NCBI RefSeq assembly: GCF_006516955.1
Contig: NZ_VHLG01000013.1
Coordinates: 62,001 to 126,000 of the forward strand
Source: Martelella alba
GTDB lineage: Bacteria > Pseudomonadota > Alphaproteobacteria > Rhizobiales > Rhizobiaceae
DNA length: 64,000 nucleotides
Reading direction: 5' to 3'
Position numbers and translations under genes: made by a program
Shown here: positions 63,501 to 64,000 of the stretch, piece after piece
How the letters are laid out: every line of letters begins with the position of its first letter
Position numbering within the stretch: position 1 is the stretch's first letter
The notes under the pieces: model-generated
Database searches by the model: none
Seen by the model: the letters and a program-made list of their open reading frames with translations, nothing else
What the model was told of the DNA's origin: nothing

Positions 63501-64000
63501 AATGTCCGGCCGGTGGATCAGGGCGTTCTGATTGGCGGCAAGCCCGGCACGGGCAAGCTGTCGGATTTCGAGCCTAAGGCGCCGGTCACGCTTGGCCCGG
63601 GCGAGAGCCGTCAGTTTACCGCAGTTTACACGCTGACGGATGCGGATGTGCAGGCGGCGGCGCAGGATGAGGGCCATGTCGTGAACACGGCAACGGCCAG
63701 CGGCCAGGCCGGACAGCAGAGCCTGCCGGCCACGGTTGCAACGGCCACGGTTGTTCTGCCGAAACCGCCGTCATCGGATATCTCTGTCGTCAAGACGGCC
63801 AGTGTCCGGACGATCCATCGTGGGGAAAACGCGCCCTTCGCCATCATCGTCTCCAATTCCGGCCAGCGTGCACAGGAAGGCCTTGTGCTGGTGGACCGGA
63901 TGCCGGCGGGCTTCCGCTATGTCAAGGGTTCGGCAACGATCAATGACGAAGCGGTGACGCCGGAGGTTGCCGGTCGCGAAATCCGCTTCAAGGATCTGAG
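57507..64000 (+). CDS. Giant surface protein with tandem DUF11-like repeats, 3' end outside window
   Basis: At least 2,164 residues with no stop before the window end. The N-terminus has an extended signal region ending near VPEAAAAEI; ATG 57564 is an alternative start, but AAGGGGAC supports 57507. Residues about 75-270 form a unique beta-sandwich-like domain. From 58347 there are at least 15 tandem modules of about 120 residues, each beginning with a K-x-G strand and the motif Y-x-(F/L)-x-V-x-N-x-G-(D/N)-V; a sixteenth of classical DUF11 type (VDRMPAGFRYVKGSA) starts at 63780. It is probably a cell-surface or secreted adhesin-like protein; the anchor is outside the window. Confidence 0.85.
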   Translation, partial: MKYLAVQVFAVLSIIFSHAMRCPAALVSGRPLRRLGLLALAFALEAPLFLAPVPAIVPEAAAAEIPTLTCGTESWILNTAATGPGSHALSGTDRYWQFSSLPRGVHPNQTDDSLPGFPGAGTYFDAVIQDNWWPIGFASRAVFPEGNAGWISNSSSAASTPNKWVSEFAFYRLRFKIDPNVDMSTFSLNLNLMAAQRVREVFVNGTAQNISQPWFKGDTFAYDGYTLGHAIHANLSAGWKNGPGDVNEIIVLGLNLNEAFNQGLSAQLSFPPLKCKSVNPSLKVTKRGFVNGQEGAQYRKGDQIYYTFEVENTGDVDLSDISLTDNMLAGRSVQIPVNQTTLAPQAKVTFTSASFNATDKDVSDSKIDNDVTVNAKGGGKDVSGTSRYTLTAAKTNADFSFTKKVLYVLDSATNEKKQEYNNINDQVFYEFHLHNSGDVALENIKITDTVIGDVNFASPYQGGVVPRLDVEGDITVNASYRVQAKDLDAGSIVNVASAKPASPANAPTREATATVTGKKPRMEVTIVKEGRDGSCQAGSVQSTFERGTQICYYYTVTNTGDVPIYNVAVDDNVLGRIETADGSPIAPGLSRGFSRIYTATQDDVNKGVLRNIAVVTSKLTDGGAEGPKATSNEIVINGIGKDSLSITKSATINGTPHDTTYQKNDKIRWYFEVTNTGAFPVKTSDLVINDPLLAELKLSPPQLIEGEPVLQPGKSAKFASSNYDVQPADLARQELRNTASVTGISQHDGRSIGPYPSNTVILTPDLKPVLTLTKTGTIGGSATAKYVEGSEIDYVFTLTNKGNVDLTGVYLVDDMLGYTKQKPLNVGTIAAEGSVKLSGKYTAKADDVTRGSVHNVATGYGFYGDNRPIPDPPSDDDTRQADQSRYDFTLQKKAAVTGGTADNRFTAAGQQIVYTLTVTNKGNAPIADVTISDTDLEGLDWPSGNTIASIAAGESKSVTAVYTVKLADLDRGRIDNTASATAKKPDGRDVDGGARKASATVYGAGAASVTIQKSGKVASASGRYNAGDSITYTMTVTNSGDVTLKNIRVTDTLEDNGGVLSVSPASLATLEPGHTAEFTASYTAKQADMDRGSITNRATVDAEDPAGRKVPQQEDRFTVHADTKSSLSIVKSVTVDGKNVQRYALGSKIVYYFTVENTGNVAVENINITDSDLIDGLAIKPAAKTTLKPKETVKFETDAYVAQQKDIDAGSITNANAVAKGRQAGSGEAVSSPPSNAVTITADRQAALSLTKNGSVVTKRADGRYQAGDRIDYSFTVTNKGDVTLNNITIADAFLPAGTVYEPASIATLSPHESAGITAQYVATAADVEKGSIVNTATAHSKLPDGSKGPVSDPASKTLLANQEASLTLTKVGTVVGADSQGRYSKVGQRVNYELTVTNTGTISLTNVVVKDPNLTFDADNTIAVLAAGTTKKLTGYYSIKAEDIDRGSFTNTARAFAKAEFADKAERAIEAPEASYTVNANQMPGLVTTKTASVKGRSDGRYEAVGDVIEYRITVRNSGNIVLKDITPRDAMLTDKGITLVAEDKGRAAQLAPEESVTFTASYPVTQADLDAGKVVNVAGASATPPVDSPDTDEVVTPAKINPEITLVKTGSVDDGAATYDSVGDTITYQFVLHNKGNVTLHGVSVVDRDLPVTVSPAQVETLAPGDDAVFEAHYTVKSEDLDRGFITNIASGSATRPDGGAVGPVDSNKVTIAASQMVQLELEKKGTITNREASAYLSGDTITYSFTVTNRGNVTMRDIRIVDAMFAADGAITPASVAVLNAGDTASFTATYQAVQADVDRGSIINHATVTATGPDGNPLADPPEAEHRIDADARAEAKIIKTGLLEDANENGVGESGETVTYGFEIENTGNVTLRDIHVADEMLVAAGVVTEPASIASLAPGDKTQFTATYPLSQKDAAGVMLSNTAHGEGQLPGEGGTYRTDPSTVDIGWAVPSTLEVAKSGTFNDVDNNGFSTEGDTIAYVVTITNDGGQTAENVRPVDQGVLIGGKPGTGKLSDFEPKAPVTLGPGESRQFTAVYTLTDADVQAAAQDEGHVVNTATASGQAGQQSLPATVATATVVLPKPPSSDISVVKTASVRTIHRGENAPFAIIVSNSGQRAQEGLVLVDRMPAGFRYVKGSATINDEAVTPEVAGREIRFKDL

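Noticed and set aside
58296-63677. Long minus-strand open frames opposite the giant repeat protein (up to 694 codons at 60351-62435)
   Set aside because: They mirror the repeat periodicity and codon bias of the plus-strand gene, and their translations are His/Arg/Gly-rich without a known family. They are antisense shadows.
1-64000. CRISPR arrays, tRNA or rRNA genes, insertion sequences, phage genes
   Set aside because: I saw no regular short-repeat/spacer array, no RNA gene I could fold with confidence, and no transposase, integrase or phage structural gene.

Overview
The window looks like accessory DNA from an alphaproteobacterium of the Hyphomicrobiales, most likely Rhizobiaceae-like. The reasons are a high-GC, tightly packed series of solute-binding-protein ABC importers, each with its own LacI, GntR, MocR or RpiR regulator, PrtD/PrtE-type secretion genes, and short mosaic palindromic intergenic repeats typical of rhizobia. 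I see no rRNA, tRNA, CRISPR array, insertion sequence, replication gene or other core housekeeping gene, so a chromid, megaplasmid or chromosomal accessory region is possible. The genus is not determined.

Layout. 1-3.5 kb: 3' part of a ugp-like glycerophosphodiester/glycerol-3-phosphate import operon (permease, phosphodiesterase, ATPase) plus an RpiR regulator. 3.7-10.8 kb: a type I secretion pair (minus strand) divergent from an acidic RTX protein whose 5' part appears frameshifted. 11-18 kb: two tandem DUF1254 exported proteins, an AraC regulator, an MFS efflux pump and a LysR regulator, with three copies of a mosaic repeat. 18-22.4 kb: a thiol-redox island (DsbA-like protein, DUF2938 membrane protein, ArsR-rhodanese fusion, TrxB, thioredoxin, OsmC).

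23-29.3 kb: a seven-gene operon in which a polar-amino-acid-type ABC importer is joined to a DIT1/PvcA-type isocyanide-synthase-like protein, an atypical ROK kinase, a GntR regulator and an atypical NagB-like isomerase. I consider this the most novel part of the window. 29.8-33.8 kb: a PotFGHI-type polyamine importer. 33.9-40.6 kb: a LacI-controlled operon with paired operators, encoding an amino-acid importer, an AstE/DoeB-type deacylase, a RidA protein and a fold-III PLP enzyme. Together these suggest uptake, deacylation and beta-elimination of an acylated hydroxy-amino acid.

41-54 kb: a MocR-centred catabolic regulon with two mandelate-racemase-family enzymes, an aldehyde dehydrogenase, a PuuB-like FAD oxidase, a second PotABCD-type importer, a cupin and a GMC oxidoreductase. 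Three promoters in it share the box GGTCTG-N16-GGATAT. 54.2-57 kb: an exported two-domain M16 peptidase. 57.5-64 kb: the start of a giant surface protein with at least 16 tandem DUF11-like modules, running off the window.
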